Shown: positions 18,781 to 27,368 of the stretch, piece after piece
Position numbering within the stretch: position 1 is the first letter of the stretch
Layout of the letters: each line of letters begins with the position of its first letter
Source of the DNA: Nocardioides insulae DSM 17944
GTDB lineage: Bacteria; Actinomycetota; Actinomycetes; Propionibacteriales; Nocardioidaceae
Direction of reading: 5' to 3'
Length of the DNA stretch: 64,000 nt
Assembly: GCF_000422825.1 (NCBI RefSeq)
Contig: NZ_KE383928.1
Coordinates: forward strand, 310,001 to 374,000
Program-made: the position numbers and the translations under genes
The notes under the pieces: generated by a model
Databases searched by the model: none
Seen by the model: the letters and a program-made list of their open reading frames with translations, nothing else
What the model was told of the DNA's origin: nothing

Positions 18781-20598
18781 ATGGACCGGGGGGCCCCCGT
18801 CAAGCGGCTGCGAGCGGCGCTGACCGAACTGCGCCGGGGCGACGGCGGGGATGAGCGTCCTGGCACCACCCGTCCGTTCGACGTCGAAGGTGGCGCCACG
18901 CCCGCGGAGTCCCTGTGGAACCGTTATCGGGCACTCCTTCCGGAGGGGAAGGACAGGGTCGTCGTCATTCTCGCCGACCACCGCGTCCCGGACGAGGTGA
19001 TGCACGGACTCCTGGAAGCCTTCCGAGGCGACCGCACCAGGGTCCTCGCCAGACAGGCGCAGCCCGGATGGAAGGTCACCGGGTTCGGTGCCACGTTCCG
19101 GAAGGCCGCTGTTCTGGACCAGCTGCACCACCAGTTGAGCCTGTTGGGTCCTGTCGACCTGCTGATCAACCTGCGCTCAGCCAAGGGGCGGTGGCATCGG
19201 GACGCGTGGACCCGCCTCTTCTTCCACCTCTGCCGGGGTGGTGCCTACGTCGTTCCGCGGCCTGCGATCACCACTGGCTCGGGGTTCTTGCCGACCTTGC
19301 GACGCACGGCCGCCCAGGTGGGCTCCTGGCTCCCGGACGACACCGCCGACCTCTCGGGTCTGGAGCGCGAGCTTCGGCTGGGGGTGAGCAGGGTCCTGTT
19401 CGCGGAGGACTACATCATCGTCGGGAAGCGCACTGATCACCTGCTCAAGGTGCGCGATGACGTGACCACCACGAGGCTGTTGCGGCGTCGCGAGCCGGGA
19501 CTGCGGGTGACCCCGCTGGCCACCCTCGCACCGGGCACCCTCGAGGCGCAGGGAGAGTTGCACTCCTACAACCGCGGGGGCTCGGCTCCGCTGCGCGGGT
19601 TCAGGCAGCGCTTGGACTACCCCATGGTGTCCCTGCGTCGCTACGAGGGGCACTTGGCCGTGACCCGTGGGGCAGTCCTGCACACCGGCGACAGCGTCTT
19701 GCCGGACTCATTCCGATTCCATTGGGTCGACAACCCGATCAACCCGAGACTGCTCAACGCCGGTCCGGAGTTCGCCCGATTCCGGGAGGAGCACGTCCCC
19801 CGGACCCGGCTGGAGGGGACGTACTACTACCTCGACTACAGCAACACGGGGCACTTCGGCCACTTCATGACCGAAGCACTGGCCAAGCTATGGGGATGGG
19901 ACGTCGCGAAGAAGGAGGACCCGGAGCTCAAGATCCTGTTGCGGACGCGCACCGTGGACCCGATCAAGCCCGGGGTTCCCTTCGAGCAGAGATTGTTGAC
20001 GGCGTACGGCATCGCCGAACAGGACCAGGTGTGGATCGACGAGCCGGTCTGGGCCGAATCCATCGTCGGAGCCACTCCGATGTGGCAGAACCATGCACCT
20101 CACTATGTGCACCCGGGCCTCCGGGACGTCTGGAGCCGTCTCCGGGCCGGCCTCGTGAAGGAGCCTGGGGCAGGACACCGCCGGATCTTCGTCACGCGAC
20201 GGATCGGCAACCGCCGATGCCACAACTACCTCGAGGTGGAGGAGTTCTTCGCTGCGCACGGCTTCGAGATCGTGCAGCCCGAGCTGCTCGATCTCTCGGC
20301 TCAGGCGACGATCTTCGCCGAGGCCGAGGTCGTCGCGGGGTTCGCAGGCTCGAACCTCTTCAGCCTGCTCTACACCCAGCGCCTGTCGACTCTGATCGTC
20401 TTGTCCCAAGAGGCTTACGACGCTCGGAACGAGCATCTGTTCGCGTCGGCGCTCGGGGCGGACACCCACTACTTCTGGAGCGCACCGGACCAGAGCCACC
20501 CCCAGGGCAGGTGGTCCTACGACGCCTATCGGTCGGAGTGGCAGTTCGACATGACGGCCAACACCCCCGAGTTGGAGCGGCTTCTCGCCAGTCTCTGA
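18781..20598 (+). CDS. GT61-family glycosyltransferase (DUF563), copy 1
   Basis: 605 aa. The C-terminal half carries the GT61/DUF563 pattern: DYSNTGHFGHFMTEALAKLWGW, then FVTRRIGNRRCHNYLEVEEFF, and VVAGFAGSNLFSLLYTQRL near the end. Two sister genes (23164 and 32950) share these blocks. The N-terminal half is a second Rossmann-like region with no named motif. The ATG at 18781 was preferred because GAGAGGAG stands 7 bases upstream; an in-frame GTG at 18745 has no such site. It probably transfers a sugar onto the surface polymer; donor and linkage are unknown. It converges with the cytidylyltransferase/SDR gene, 13 bases away. Confidence 0.75.
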   Translation: MDRGAPVKRLRAALTELRRGDGGDERPGTTRPFDVEGGATPAESLWNRYRALLPEGKDRVVVILADHRVPDEVMHGLLEAFRGDRTRVLARQAQPGWKVTGFGATFRKAAVLDQLHHQLSLLGPVDLLINLRSAKGRWHRDAWTRLFFHLCRGGAYVVPRPAITTGSGFLPTLRRTAAQVGSWLPDDTADLSGLERELRLGVSRVLFAEDYIIVGKRTDHLLKVRDDVTTTRLLRRREPGLRVTPLATLAPGTLEAQGELHSYNRGGSAPLRGFRQRLDYPMVSLRRYEGHLAVTRGAVLHTGDSVLPDSFRFHWVDNPINPRLLNAGPEFARFREEHVPRTRLEGTYYYLDYSNTGHFGHFMTEALAKLWGWDVAKKEDPELKILLRTRTVDPIKPGVPFEQRLLTAYGIAEQDQVWIDEPVWAESIVGATPMWQNHAPHYVHPGLRDVWSRLRAGLVKEPGAGHRRIFVTRRIGNRRCHNYLEVEEFFAAHGFEIVQPELLDLSAQATIFAEAEVVAGFAGSNLFSLLYTQRLSTLIVLSQEAYDARNEHLFASALGADTHYFWSAPDQSHPQGRWSYDAYRSEWQFDMTANTPELERLLASL

Positions 20599-20611
20599 GC
20601 TGGGAGCGGGA

Positions 20612-22021
20612 TCAGGCGGGGGTGAGCGGGTCGACCAGCCGCAGATCGATCACGTGCCCGGTGCCGCCGGAGAGAAGAACCTCCACCGAGGCGTGCGCAA
20701 CCGATTCGGAGGCCAGCAAGGTGCCGGGGGGCTCCTCGCCGAAGGCCTGGGTGCGCATCGGGGTGCTGGTGCGCTCCGGGTTGACGCAGTTGACCGTGAC
20801 CCCGCTGGAAGCCCATTCATCCGCCAGCGCCTGGGTGAGGTTGACGGTGGCGGCCTTGGCCGAGGAGTAGAGGCTGTATCCGCGGCGTCCGCGGGTGTAG
20901 GAGCTCGAGGTGAACAGCAGGAGGCCGCCGCCGGTCTCCCGCAGATGCGGGTAGAAGACCTGGGCGATGAAGATCGGAGCCAAGTAGTTCACCTCGGTCG
21001 AGGCATAGATCGACTCCTCGGTCGTGTCAACGAGCTCGCCCATGGTCAGGACGCCGGCGGTGTTGACGACGAAGTCGATCCGACCGTGTTCGGCGAGCAC
21101 CTGCTCGGCGACCGCCACGAGATCCTCGCGCCGCTCCACGTGCGTGTTGGTGGCTGACCGGCTGAAGGAGGCCACCGTGGCACCGTGTGCCTGGGCAAGC
21201 GCGGCGATGTCGGCGCCGATCCCGTAGGAGCCGCCGAGCACCACCATCACCTTGCCGGTCAGCAGCTCGGTCAGCTCGGCCTCGCTGCGAGCGGCAGGAC
21301 GAGACTCGCTGGTCAGCTGGAACAACTTGTCCGCGAGATACACGTCGACCGGGTTGGTGACCTTCATGTTGCGTTCTTCGCCGTCCACGACCTTGATCGG
21401 CACGTCGGGGAGGTACCGCAGCACCACCGAGCAGTCGTCGGTGGCGCGGAAGTCGGGATCCTGGACCGCCTTCTCGTACGCCTGACGCAACACGCTGGCG
21501 CGGAACGCCTGGGGCGTCTGGCCGCGGCGGAGGCGATCGCGGTCGGGAACCTCGGAGATGACGGCGTCCTCGGTGACCTCGATGATCGTGTCCGCCGAAG
21601 GGATGGCTACGTCCACGGCATCGTAGGAGCGGAGTGCGTGGAAGCAGTCGGTGATGATCCGGTCGCTGACCAGGGGACGGACCGCGTCATGGAAGAGAAC
21701 CTCGCAGTCCTCCTCGCCCAGGGCGGCCAACGCCTTCTGGGTGGTGCCGTTGCGGGTCTCGGCGCCCTCCAGGACGTGGTCGACCTTGGGGTAGAGGCCC
21801 GATCGCAGGATGTTGTGCACCGCGTCGAGGTGACCCGGCGCCATCAGGATCATGATCTCGTCGACCAGTTCGTGCTCATGCAGAGTGCTCAGGGTGTGCT
21901 CGAGGATCGTCTTGCCGGCGATCTTGATCAGCTGCTTGGGAACGCCAAGGCCGACGCGCGTGCCGACTCCGCCCGCCAGGAGGACCGCGACCCGACGTAC
22001 TGACTGATCTGTGCTGAGCAT
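20612..22021 (-). CDS. Bifunctional D-ribitol-5-phosphate cytidylyltransferase / SDR reductase (CDP-ribitol synthase type)
   Basis: 469 aa fusion. Residues 1 to about 235 are an IspD/TarI-like cytidylyltransferase: LLAGGVGTRVGLGVPKQ binds CTP, followed by FHDAVRPLVSD and the ATDDCSVV segment. Residues about 250-469 are a short-chain dehydrogenase with GGSYGIG for NADPH, a Ser in the LLLFTSSS strand, and the catalytic pair Tyr385/Lys389 (YSSAK). This matches the Acs1/Bcs1 architecture of Haemophilus, which reduces ribulose 5-phosphate and activates the ribitol 5-phosphate as CDP-ribitol. It would therefore feed the three TagF/TarL-like polymerases next door. IspD (MEP pathway) is unlikely because of the reductase fusion and the context. 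It has a leaderless-type promoter and is divergent from galE. Confidence 0.82.
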   Translation of the reverse strand: MLSTDQSVRRVAVLLAGGVGTRVGLGVPKQLIKIAGKTILEHTLSTLHEHELVDEIMILMAPGHLDAVHNILRSGLYPKVDHVLEGAETRNGTTQKALAALGEEDCEVLFHDAVRPLVSDRIITDCFHALRSYDAVDVAIPSADTIIEVTEDAVISEVPDRDRLRRGQTPQAFRASVLRQAYEKAVQDPDFRATDDCSVVLRYLPDVPIKVVDGEERNMKVTNPVDVYLADKLFQLTSESRPAARSEAELTELLTGKVMVVLGGSYGIGADIAALAQAHGATVASFSRSATNTHVERREDLVAVAEQVLAEHGRIDFVVNTAGVLTMGELVDTTEESIYASTEVNYLAPIFIAQVFYPHLRETGGGLLLFTSSSYTRGRRGYSLYSSAKAATVNLTQALADEWASSGVTVNCVNPERTSTPMRTQAFGEEPPGTLLASESVAHASVEVLLSGGTGHVIDLRLVDPLTPA

Positions 22022-22028
22022 GGACGCG

Positions 22029-22034
22029 ATTGTG
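22029..22034 (-). promoter_or_regulatory. -10 box of a leaderless promoter for the CDP-ribitol synthase gene
   Basis: On the minus strand CACAAT is followed by 7 bases and the ATG at 22021. It is one half of an 81-bp divergent intergenic region shared with galE. Confidence 0.45.
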
Positions 22035-22090
22035 ACAGACCACGTACCCGCGGCCCGGATCGGCGTCAACAGTGCATCTGGAGCGTCAAT

Positions 22091-22096
22091 TAGGGT
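22091..22096 (+). promoter_or_regulatory. -10 box of a leaderless promoter for galE
   Basis: TAGGGT, 6 bases, then the GTG at 22103, with no Shine-Dalgarno sequence. Confidence 0.5.
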
Positions 22097-22102
22097 CGAG
22101 GG

Positions 22103-23083
22103 GTGACGGTTCTGGTGACGGGTGGGGCGGGCTACATCGGTGCCCATGTGGTGCGGCTGCTGCAGCAGCGTGGCGATGCGGTGGTGGTGGTCGATGACCT
22201 GAGCTCGGGTGCTGCCGGCCGAGTTTCCGGCGCGGAGCTGGTCGAGTTGGACCTGACGGCGCCTCATTCGGCCGCACGGCTGGAAGGCGTGATGCGCGCC
22301 CATCGGGTCGAGGCAGTCGTCCACTTCGCGGCGAAGAAGAGTGTGCCGGAGTCGGTGGAGCGGCCGTTGTGGTACTACCGGCAGAACCTGGGCGGGCTGG
22401 CGACCGTGCTCGAGGCGATGACGGCTGCTCAGGTCCCGAAACTGGTGTTCTCCTCCTCGGCCGCGGTGTACGGCAACACCACCTCTGAACTTGTCGGCGA
22501 GGACGACCCGACTTCGCCCACCAACCCCTATGGGGAGACGAAGCTGTACGGCGAGGCGATGGCGCGGGCTGCCGCCGTCGCAGGCGGCCCGCGGTTCGTG
22601 GGTCTGCGGTACTTCAACGTGGCGGGGGCGGGAGCGCCGGATCTGGGTGATCTCGGCGCGAACAACCTCATCCCCATGGTCTTCGAGCGGGTCGAGCAGG
22701 GGCTGGAGCCGCTCGTGTTCGGGGATGACTACCCCACGCCGGACGGCACCTGTGTGCGAGACTTCGTGCACGTCGTGGATCTCGCGGCGGCACATCTCTC
22801 CGCGATCGATCGCCTGAGCGGTGACCTCGCGCACGACGTCTTCAACATCGGCACCGGCAGGGGATACTCCGTGCTCGAGGTCATCGAGGCCATCGGCCGC
22901 GCCACGGGTGCCCCAGCAACATGGCAGGTGTCCCCGCGAAGGCTCGGAGATCCTGCCACGGTGGTGGCATCGCCCGTGCGGGCCAACCAAGAGCTTGGCT
23001 GGCGGGCGGACAAGAACCTGGATGACATGGTGGGCGATGCTTGGGCAGCGTGGCGGGTTCGGAGGGGCGGCCGGTCGGGCTGA
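22103..23083 (+). CDS. galE: UDP-glucose 4-epimerase (or a close NDP-sugar epimerase)
   Basis: 326 aa extended SDR. VTGGAGYIGAHVVRLL binds NAD, VFSSSAAVYG supplies the catalytic Ser, and NPYGETKLYGE gives the catalytic Tyr143/Lys147. RYFNVAGA and GTCVRDFVHV are typical of GalE. It interconverts UDP-glucose and UDP-galactose, or the N-acetyl forms, in the cytosol and so would provide a sugar donor for the glycosyltransferases of the cluster. Divergent from the CDP-ribitol synthase gene and followed 80 bases later by a GT61 gene. Exact substrate preference cannot be read. Confidence 0.88.
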   Translation: MTVLVTGGAGYIGAHVVRLLQQRGDAVVVVDDLSSGAAGRVSGAELVELDLTAPHSAARLEGVMRAHRVEAVVHFAAKKSVPESVERPLWYYRQNLGGLATVLEAMTAAQVPKLVFSSSAAVYGNTTSELVGEDDPTSPTNPYGETKLYGEAMARAAAVAGGPRFVGLRYFNVAGAGAPDLGDLGANNLIPMVFERVEQGLEPLVFGDDYPTPDGTCVRDFVHVVDLAAAHLSAIDRLSGDLAHDVFNIGTGRGYSVLEVIEAIGRATGAPATWQVSPRRLGDPATVVASPVRANQELGWRADKNLDDMVGDAWAAWRVRRGGRSG

Positions 23084-23163
23084 CCGTCCCGACCGAATAC
23101 ATTCCGGCGCAGAACACTGGTCGGTGATCCCCGGGCGTGCGGGATCTCTGAGAAGGGGAAACG

Positions 23164-24837
23164 ATGATAAGCGCGCGTCGAGGACGCAATGAGGATGAGG
23201 GCGACGTCGCACCCACGCCAACGGCTCTGCAGCAGAGGGTGTCCTGGGTGTTCGAGACCTGGCTCCAAGGCGTGGACGGACCTCGTGTCGTTCTCATTCA
23301 GCCGGCTCACAGCCTGGGACTGGAAGCCTTCATCCGAGCTCGATTCCCCGGCTCAACCGTCGTACGGCTCTCCCCGGGTTTGGGTGACGAGGCGCTCCAC
23401 CTGGCGTTGGCAGCCTCGGGACCGAACCATCTTGTGGTGGACACATCGCGTGGCTCTGGCGCGCCGGATCGGCTCTCGCACCTGCTGCTCCACACCCAGC
23501 AGGGCGGAGCCCTGCTGGCCGGACTCGGAGACCTCGCCGACGCCCCGAGTGAACAGCGTGCCCAGTTCCGCGCAGAGGTGCACGATCTCCTGGGGGACTC
23601 GCTGGCGGCTTCCCGGATCTGGCCGAGATTCATCGCGCTCCGTAACGGCACGGGCGCCCGTGCCGTCATCCGTGAACGCCAGACAGTCGCGTTCTTGAAG
23701 CGGGCGCCGCACGTCGGACGGGTCCTCCTGACCCTGCCCGGGTCACACGTGGAGTCGGAAGCGCGTCTGACCCAGTCGGATGCGGATCATCCGCAAGAAT
23801 TCCGTACCGAGTGGAGCGTCCCGCCCCTGGTGTTGCGCGAGTACTTCGATTGTGTGAGTTCGCCGGGTCAACTCCTCGACCATGGATCGGCACTGTTGCC
23901 CGGGAGCATTCGGCCTCTGACGGGCAGGCGAAAGAACGAGTGGACGGTGCCGATCGGCAACCTGTTCGTACAACGGGAGTACATCACTCCTCGGAACGCG
24001 ACGCCGCGCCAGCCGGACGTACCTCGAAGAGAAGGCACGTACTTCCACCTCGACAACGAGTTTCGAGGGCACTTCGGTCACACCATGACTGATGTGATTT
24101 CGAAGACCTGGGGATGGGAGCAGGCCCGAACTCGGTATCCGGGGATTCGGGCCCTCGTGCACGGTAACCGTCGGGCTGAACCTGCCTCGTGGGAGCTCGA
24201 ACTCCTGGCGGCGTGCGGTATCCCCGCCCGTGACGTGGTCTACGAGCCTGGGCCGGTGCTGGTTGATCGCCTGGTGGTCGCTGCCCCGATGTTCGCGCAA
24301 CCGCGGTATGTGCATCCTGAGTTGAAGACGATCTGGCGGCGTACGGGGGACAGCCTGCTGGAAGGAGTGCCGGACGCGGAGTCTCCTTCTCGAATCTTTG
24401 TCGCCCGAAGCATTGCCAACAGGCCGTGCCGAAACGCCGATGAGGTCGAGGCGTTCTTCGAGCGCTCCGGATTCACGCTGGTGTACCCGGAGAAGCATTC
24501 CTTGCCCGAACAGGTTCGGATGTTCCGCCAGGCGGACGTCGTCGCCGGCTATGCGGGCAGCGGGATGTTCGGCCTGCTGTGGGCTGAGGAACCGAAGGAG
24601 GTCATTCTGATCACCTCGGAGTCGTACAGCGCGCGCAACGAATGGCTGATCGCTGGGCTGGTGGGGCACCAGGTCCACGTGGCGTGGTGCCGTAGCGAGG
24701 CCGAATGGAGCGACGGTCGCTGGCAGCCCGGAGCGTTCCAGGCTGGCTTCCACTTCGATTTCGAACGGGAGGGTGCGTTCGTGAAGGAGGTGGTCGCCGG
24801 TCTCGGCGGCGCCCGTTCGGGCAGTCGGACGGGCTAG
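23164..24837 (+). CDS. GT61-family glycosyltransferase (DUF563), copy 2
   Basis: 557 aa. Shares with the 32950 copy the N-terminal LQQRVSWVFETW region, a middle Rossmann-like part, FHLDNEFRGHFGHTMTDVIS, FVARSIANRPCRNADEVEAFF and VVAGYAGSGMFGLLWAEEP. The last three define GT61. GAAGGGG lies about 6 bases before the ATG, in contrast to the leaderless neighbours. It follows galE and probably transfers a galactose- or hexose-type sugar (inference from context only). It is closer to the 32950 copy than to the 18781 copy, so block B and block C each hold a member of this pair. Confidence 0.75.
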   Translation: MISARRGRNEDEGDVAPTPTALQQRVSWVFETWLQGVDGPRVVLIQPAHSLGLEAFIRARFPGSTVVRLSPGLGDEALHLALAASGPNHLVVDTSRGSGAPDRLSHLLLHTQQGGALLAGLGDLADAPSEQRAQFRAEVHDLLGDSLAASRIWPRFIALRNGTGARAVIRERQTVAFLKRAPHVGRVLLTLPGSHVESEARLTQSDADHPQEFRTEWSVPPLVLREYFDCVSSPGQLLDHGSALLPGSIRPLTGRRKNEWTVPIGNLFVQREYITPRNATPRQPDVPRREGTYFHLDNEFRGHFGHTMTDVISKTWGWEQARTRYPGIRALVHGNRRAEPASWELELLAACGIPARDVVYEPGPVLVDRLVVAAPMFAQPRYVHPELKTIWRRTGDSLLEGVPDAESPSRIFVARSIANRPCRNADEVEAFFERSGFTLVYPEKHSLPEQVRMFRQADVVAGYAGSGMFGLLWAEEPKEVILITSESYSARNEWLIAGLVGHQVHVAWCRSEAEWSDGRWQPGAFQAGFHFDFEREGAFVKEVVAGLGGARSGSRTG

Positions 24838-25045
24838 GTCGGGGGCCGGCGGAACGGGCCGAAGGACTGGACCGTCTGGGCGTGTTGCAGGTCACACCCT
24901 GGGGAGTTCACAGCCGGGAAGGGTCGGCGTACCGTTTTCGTTGCTCTCAACACAAGCGTCCGGTACCCACACCGGTCCGCGGTGGCCGGCCCCGAGTCGG
25001 TCGCCCCGGATGGTCGGCGGGACTGGAACGAAAGGTCGGAGACCC

Positions 25046-25990
25046 ATGACGCATCGTCCCCTCCGGGGCACGGTGGGTGTGATCGGCGCGGGCCGCGTCG
25101 GTGCCATCCTGTCCGCGGCCCTGCGCACGGCCGGTCACCCGGTGGCCGCGACCGCCGGCGAGTCCGCGGCGTCCCGCGCCCGCATCGCCGACCTCCTTCC
25201 CGGGGTGGCGGTGCTCAAGCCGACCGCGGTGGCCCGCTCCTGCGACATCCTGCTGCTCACCGTGCCCGACGACATGCTCGAGAACGTCGTCACGATGCTG
25301 GCCGCGGCCGGAGCCCTGCACGAGGGGCAGTACGTCGTGCACACCTCCGGTCGTCACGGCCTGGCGGTCCTGGCCCCTGCCCGCGAGGTGGGTGCGCGGA
25401 CCATCGCGCTGCACCCGGCGATGACCTTCACCGGCACAGCCGTCGACCTGGAGCGACTGGCGGGGTGTGTGTTCGGGCTGACCGCCGAGACCGCCGACAG
25501 GGAGGTCGCCGAAGCACTGGTGGCAGACCTGGGCGGGCGCCCGATGTGGGTGCCCGAGGAGATGCGGACGCTCTACCACGCCGGGCTCGCGCACGGCGCC
25601 AACCATCTGGTCACGCTGGTCACCGAGGCGATGGAGATCCTCGCCGCGGCGGGGGCCGGCGACCCGGCCGGGACCCTTCGGCCGCTGCTGACCGCCGCCC
25701 TCGACAACGCCCTCGGGCACGGTGACGCCGCCCTGACCGGGCCGATCGTTCGGGGTGATGTCGGCACCGTCCGGGCCCACCTCGACGACATCGCCACCAA
25801 CGCGCCGCAGACCGTGGCGTCCTACGTCGCGATGGCACGCGGCACGCTCGAACGGTCGCTCGCCGATGGCCGACTCCTGCCGATCCAGGCCCAGAAGATC
25901 GCCGACCTGCTCGACTCGGCCGTGGCCGGCGTCCACGCCGGTCCGGCTCGTGTTCCGAACCCGTCCGCGCCCGTGGAGAGTCAGCGATGA
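25046..25990 (+). CDS. Rossmann-fold / DUF2520 oxidoreductase-like protein next to panC
   Basis: 314 aa. N-terminal NAD(P)-binding domain with VGVIGAGRVGAILSAAL, then DILLLTVPDD and an ALHPAMTF strand. The C-terminal all-helical DUF2520 domain includes YHAGLAHGANHLVTLV. The architecture is that of 6-phosphogluconate-dehydrogenase-like reductases. It overlaps panC by 4 bases (ATGA), and this linkage is kept across actinobacteria (the Rv3603c position). A ketopantoate reductase role, filling in for panE, is a reasonable inference from the overlap with pantothenate genes. AGG near 25032 and a 314-residue length agree with the ATG at 25046. No panE or panB is present in the window. Confidence 0.8.
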   Translation: MTHRPLRGTVGVIGAGRVGAILSAALRTAGHPVAATAGESAASRARIADLLPGVAVLKPTAVARSCDILLLTVPDDMLENVVTMLAAAGALHEGQYVVHTSGRHGLAVLAPAREVGARTIALHPAMTFTGTAVDLERLAGCVFGLTAETADREVAEALVADLGGRPMWVPEEMRTLYHAGLAHGANHLVTLVTEAMEILAAAGAGDPAGTLRPLLTAALDNALGHGDAALTGPIVRGDVGTVRAHLDDIATNAPQTVASYVAMARGTLERSLADGRLLPIQAQKIADLLDSAVAGVHAGPARVPNPSAPVESQR

Positions 25991-26877
25991 GCGCCCCGGT
26001 CGTCGCCCGGACCCGAACCGAACTGGCCGATCTGCTCGCGAAGCGTCGCGAGTCGGGGGAGCGGGTCGCGTTCGTGCCCACCATGGGGGCTCTCCACGAC
26101 GGGCACGCCAGCCTGATGCGGGAGGCGCGCGCACGGGTGACCGAGGATGGCCGGACCGGCCCGCTGGTCGTGTCCATCTTCGTCAACCCGATGCAGTTCG
26201 CCCCTGGTGAGGATCTGGATCGCTATCCGCGCACCTTCGACGCCGACCTGGAGATCTGCGCCCGGGAGGACGTCGACCTGGTCTTCGCGCCGAGCGTGGC
26301 CGAGGTCTACCCGGGCGGGGACCCGATGGTCACCGTCGACCCCGGCCCGTTGGCCACGGTCCTGGAGGGCCGCTCCCGGCCCACGCACTTCCACGGTGTG
26401 CTCACCGTCGTGGGCAAGCTGTTCGGGCTGGTGCGTCCCGACGTCGCGGTCTTCGGGCAGAAGGACTATCAGCAGCTCGCCCTGATCCGCCAGATGTCCT
26501 CCGACCTGTGTCTCGGGGTCGAGGTGGTCGGTGCGCCCACGATCCGTGAGGCCGACGGGCTGGCGCTCTCCAGCCGCAACCAGTACCTAAGCGCGCAGGA
26601 CAGGGTGGAAGCGCTCGCCCTGAGCCGGGCCCTGTGCGCCGCCCAGCGCGCTGACCAGCACGGACCCGAGGCCGCACTCGCGGCCGCGCGTACCGAGCTC
26701 GACTCCGCGAAGGCCGTGGACCTGGACTACCTCCAGATCCTCGCCCCTGACCTCTCGCAGCTCCCTGCCGACGTGCCGCCCGGCACCGAGGCACGCATCC
26801 TCATCGCAGCCCGGGTCGGCTCGACCCGGCTCATCGACAACATGCCGCTCCACCTCGGGCGGGAAGGAACCCCCTGA
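25987..26877 (+). CDS. panC: Pantoate-beta-alanine ligase (pantothenate synthetase)
   Basis: Joins pantoate and beta-alanine with ATP to make pantothenate, the precursor of coenzyme A. 296 aa. [15 protein letters not shown] contains the HxGH ATP motif, followed by [37 protein letters not shown] and ALSSRNQYL (KMSKS-like loop). It overlaps both neighbours (DUF2520 and panD), giving a coupled operon that makes the beta-alanine (PanD) and joins it (PanC). Confidence 0.97.
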   Translation: MSAPVVARTRTELADLLAKRRESGERVAFVPTMGALHDGHASLMREARARVTEDGRTGPLVVSIFVNPMQFAPGEDLDRYPRTFDADLEICAREDVDLVFAPSVAEVYPGGDPMVTVDPGPLATVLEGRSRPTHFHGVLTVVGKLFGLVRPDVAVFGQKDYQQLALIRQMSSDLCLGVEVVGAPTIREADGLALSSRNQYLSAQDRVEALALSRALCAAQRADQHGPEAALAAARTELDSAKAVDLDYLQILAPDLSQLPADVPPGTEARILIAARVGSTRLIDNMPLHLGREGTP

Positions 26878-27290
26878 TGCTCCGCACCATGATGACCTCC
26901 AAGATCCACCGCGCCACTGTCACCCAGGCCGACCTGCACTACGTCGGTTCGGTGACCGTCGACGAGGACCTGCTCGACGCGGCGGACCTGCTGCCCGGCG
27001 AACTGGTTCACATCGTCGACATCACCAACGGCGCCCGCCTGGAGACCTACACGATCGCCGGCGAGCGCGGCTCGGGCGTGATCGGCATCAACGGGGCCGC
27101 CGCCCACCTGGTGCACCCCGGAGACCTGGTCATCCTGATCGGCTACGGCCAGATGACGACCGAGGAGGCTCGGGAGCTCAAGCCGCACGTCGTCTTCGTC
27201 GACGCGCACAACCAGATCCTCGCCACCGGCTTCGACCCCGCCGAGGCGCTTCCGGACAGCGACCTGGTGCGTGGTGACTCGCTGGCCTGA
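26877..27290 (+). CDS. panD: Aspartate 1-decarboxylase (pyruvoyl enzyme)
   Basis: Makes beta-alanine from L-aspartate. 137 aa. The proenzyme cleaves itself at Gly24-Ser25 in [10 protein letters not shown], and Ser25 becomes the pyruvoyl group. The TNGARLETY and [10 protein letters not shown] motifs are canonical. The ATG overlaps the panC TGA by one base (TGATG), with GGAAGGAA upstream. The end of panD is also the end of the pan block; in mycobacteria coaX comes next, but here about 7 kb of glycan genes intervene before nadB. Confidence 0.97.
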   Translation: MLRTMMTSKIHRATVTQADLHYVGSVTVDEDLLDAADLLPGELVHIVDITNGARLETYTIAGERGSGVIGINGAAAHLVHPGDLVILIGYGQMTTEEARELKPHVVFVDAHNQILATGFDPAEALPDSDLVRGDSLA

Positions 27291-27355
27291 GGCCAGCCGA
27301 CCCAGATCGCCGACACCAGTCGGACTGCGTGCCGAACCTGCGGCGGATTACGGGC

Positions 27356-27361
27356 TACCGT
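27356..27361 (+). promoter_or_regulatory. -10 box of a leaderless promoter for the 27369 methyltransferase
   Basis: TACCGT followed by 7 bases and the ATG at 27369; no ribosome binding site. Confidence 0.45.
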
Positions 27362-27368
27362 ATGGGCG

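Noticed and set aside
22022..23221. N-terminal extension of the CDP-ribitol synthase frame to 23221
   Set aside because: The extra 400 residues lie antisense to galE and lack any motif; the natural N-terminus of the cytidylyltransferase domain coincides with the ATG at 22021, which also has a promoter box.
24838..25045. Riboswitch or attenuator in front of the DUF2520-panC-panD operon
   Set aside because: No conserved riboswitch core or paired terminator/antiterminator hairpins could be recognised; the 208-bp gap shows nothing I can name.
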